A DNA stretch of 64,000 bases from positions 75,733,290 to 75,797,289 of the forward strand of contig CM075649.1 of NCBI GenBank assembly GCA_037953625.1, in the 5' to 3' direction. The DNA comes from Crotalaria pallida. Its lineage: Eukaryota > Streptophyta > Magnoliopsida > Fabales > Fabaceae. Position numbers and translations under genes: made by a program. The notes under the pieces were generated by a model, which did no database searches, had not been told where the DNA came from, and saw only the letters and a list, made by a program, of their open reading frames with translations. This document shows positions 63,139 to 64,000 of this stretch, piece after piece (position 1 is the stretch's first letter; every line of letters begins with the position of its first letter).

Positions 63139-64000
63139 TTCAGCGGAAATGATTAACACCTATATTCTTATTGATTAACCTAGTTATGAAAATGATTTTC
63201 CCTTTATCAATTTGAACAATCAAAGATTCAATTCAATCAATTATGAAAAACAATCTTTCTAGGTTTTCAACCAAGAACGCAATCAAATGACTTGAATATA
63301 AAGAGTAAGGGTTTAGAGATATGACACAGTGATTTATCCTGGTTCACTTTCATCCACTTGAAAGCTACATCCAGTCCCCTCTTCAACCAAGAGAGATTCT
63401 TCACTATGAGGAATTAGAGTTCTCAAATTACAAGTGATTGCCTCACAAGACTCCCTTCTTGCTAGCTTACAAGAGATAACCGACACCCTTGCCTTGTAAT
63501 CCTATTGATCTTCTCTCTAATCTAACCTCTACCCCTTGTTGATAATCGACACAACAAGTCTTCAATTGCTTGATGATAAACCACACACCAAGGCTTCACT
63601 TGCTTGATTCACAACCAAGACTTCTTCTTCTTCTTCAATAAGAATGCACTTGCTTGATGATAAAATCGACACACCAAGACTTCTTGTTTGTTGTAGTGGC
63701 TTGCCTTCTTGCAAAGATTACAACACAATAGAAAACACAAAACAATCCTATGAATCTCAATCAAGAGTTATGACAATTCACCATAAGAGATTCAAAGGTT
63801 CTTGATCAAAGAATATAAAAATAGAAAAGCTTTGATCTTTAGAAAATGAGAGAGAATAGAGTGGCTTGATTCTTTGTAAAACTTGTATGAAAATGATTCT
63901 AACTGATCACAAATAATAGGAAAAGGTTTATATAGAATACCCAAAAGTTGTAGCACTTGAAAACTGATTTTGAGAAGTGAAAAACGTATTTTAAAAATCA
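63139..64000 (+). other. Internal region of the palindromic-LTR element, no coding seen
   Basis: No ORF of note occurs. Phrases such as ATTTATCCTGGTTCAC, AAGCTACATCCAGTCCCC and repeated CACTTGCTTGATGATAAA with CGACACA are of a type common in plant repeats. The element continues beyond the window. A non-coding interior suggests a non-autonomous (LARD/TRIM-like) element. Confidence 0.45.

Noticed and set aside
1..64000. tRNA, rRNA, organelle DNA insertions, endogenous pararetrovirus
   Set aside because: I looked for cloverleaf-like, rRNA-like and viral-type coding signals and saw none that I could support by reading alone.

Overview
The window is plant nuclear DNA, probably from a legume (the family assignment is an inference from how the two host genes and the miniature transposons read; no search was run). 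Only two host genes look intact: an ACOS5-type acyl-CoA synthetase (16599-18786, minus, six exons, 557 aa), known in other plants for pollen-wall sporopollenin synthesis, and an ER-type small heat-shock protein (20599-21153, minus, 184 aa). Nearly everything else is transposable elements, many nested, and several can be delimited to the base by perfect target-site duplications (TSDs).

Layout. 1-3378: part of a minus-strand LTR retroelement (partial plant-transposon ORF, two unknown ORFs, tRNA-Asp primer site, LTR). 3755-4438: dead LINE. 5035-9808: non-autonomous DNA transposons (fold-back element, hAT-like element with TSD GTCACAAG, two nested MULE-like elements, a further MULE-like MITE). 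10731-16365: complete but decayed Ty3/gypsy element with 291-bp LTRs and TSD TGGGA. 16599-21153: the two host genes. 21963-35064: a roughly 13-kb Mutator-like composite with about 0.8-kb terminal inverted repeats, carrying fragments resembling MATE, MCM2 and sulfate-transporter genes and a nested MULE (27411-30882, TSD ATATACAAT) with a truncated transposase and a head-to-head plant-mobile-domain ORF. 35580-48923: a 4.2-kb solo LTR (TSD AGTTA) split by another solo LTR (35734-38256, TSD CCCAA) and by a pol-less retroelement (42256-48874, TSD ATTAT) with gag on one strand and a Transposase_28-like ORF on the other. 48987-50359: hAT-like element inside which a second one (TSD TTTTTGTG) sits. 50529-54375: solo LTR, TSD CAGGT. 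54814-56074: fold-back MITE. 56492-57326: Copia RT remnant. 57412-62751: three stacked LTR elements; the last (59247-62548) keeps its initiator-Met primer site. 62752-64000: a retroelement whose LTR is almost entirely one perfect inverted repeat.

The most unusual material lies inside the large TGTAACA-type LTRs. (1) Each carries its own palindromic word, always in direct pairs 19-22 bp apart with unrelated DNA between. (2) Three share an inverted pair of MSA/MYB3R-like CCAACGG sites spanning exactly 67 bp. (3) Two carry arrays of nine hairpins with compensatory stem changes and one common shape (outer stem, 2-nt 5' bulge, inner stem, 4-5-nt loop) despite unrelated sequence. I do not recognise these as described features; together they look like a modular, rapidly diversifying cis-regulatory or RNA-recognition system of plant LTR retrotransposons. 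That functional reading is inference; the geometry is read directly from the sequence.
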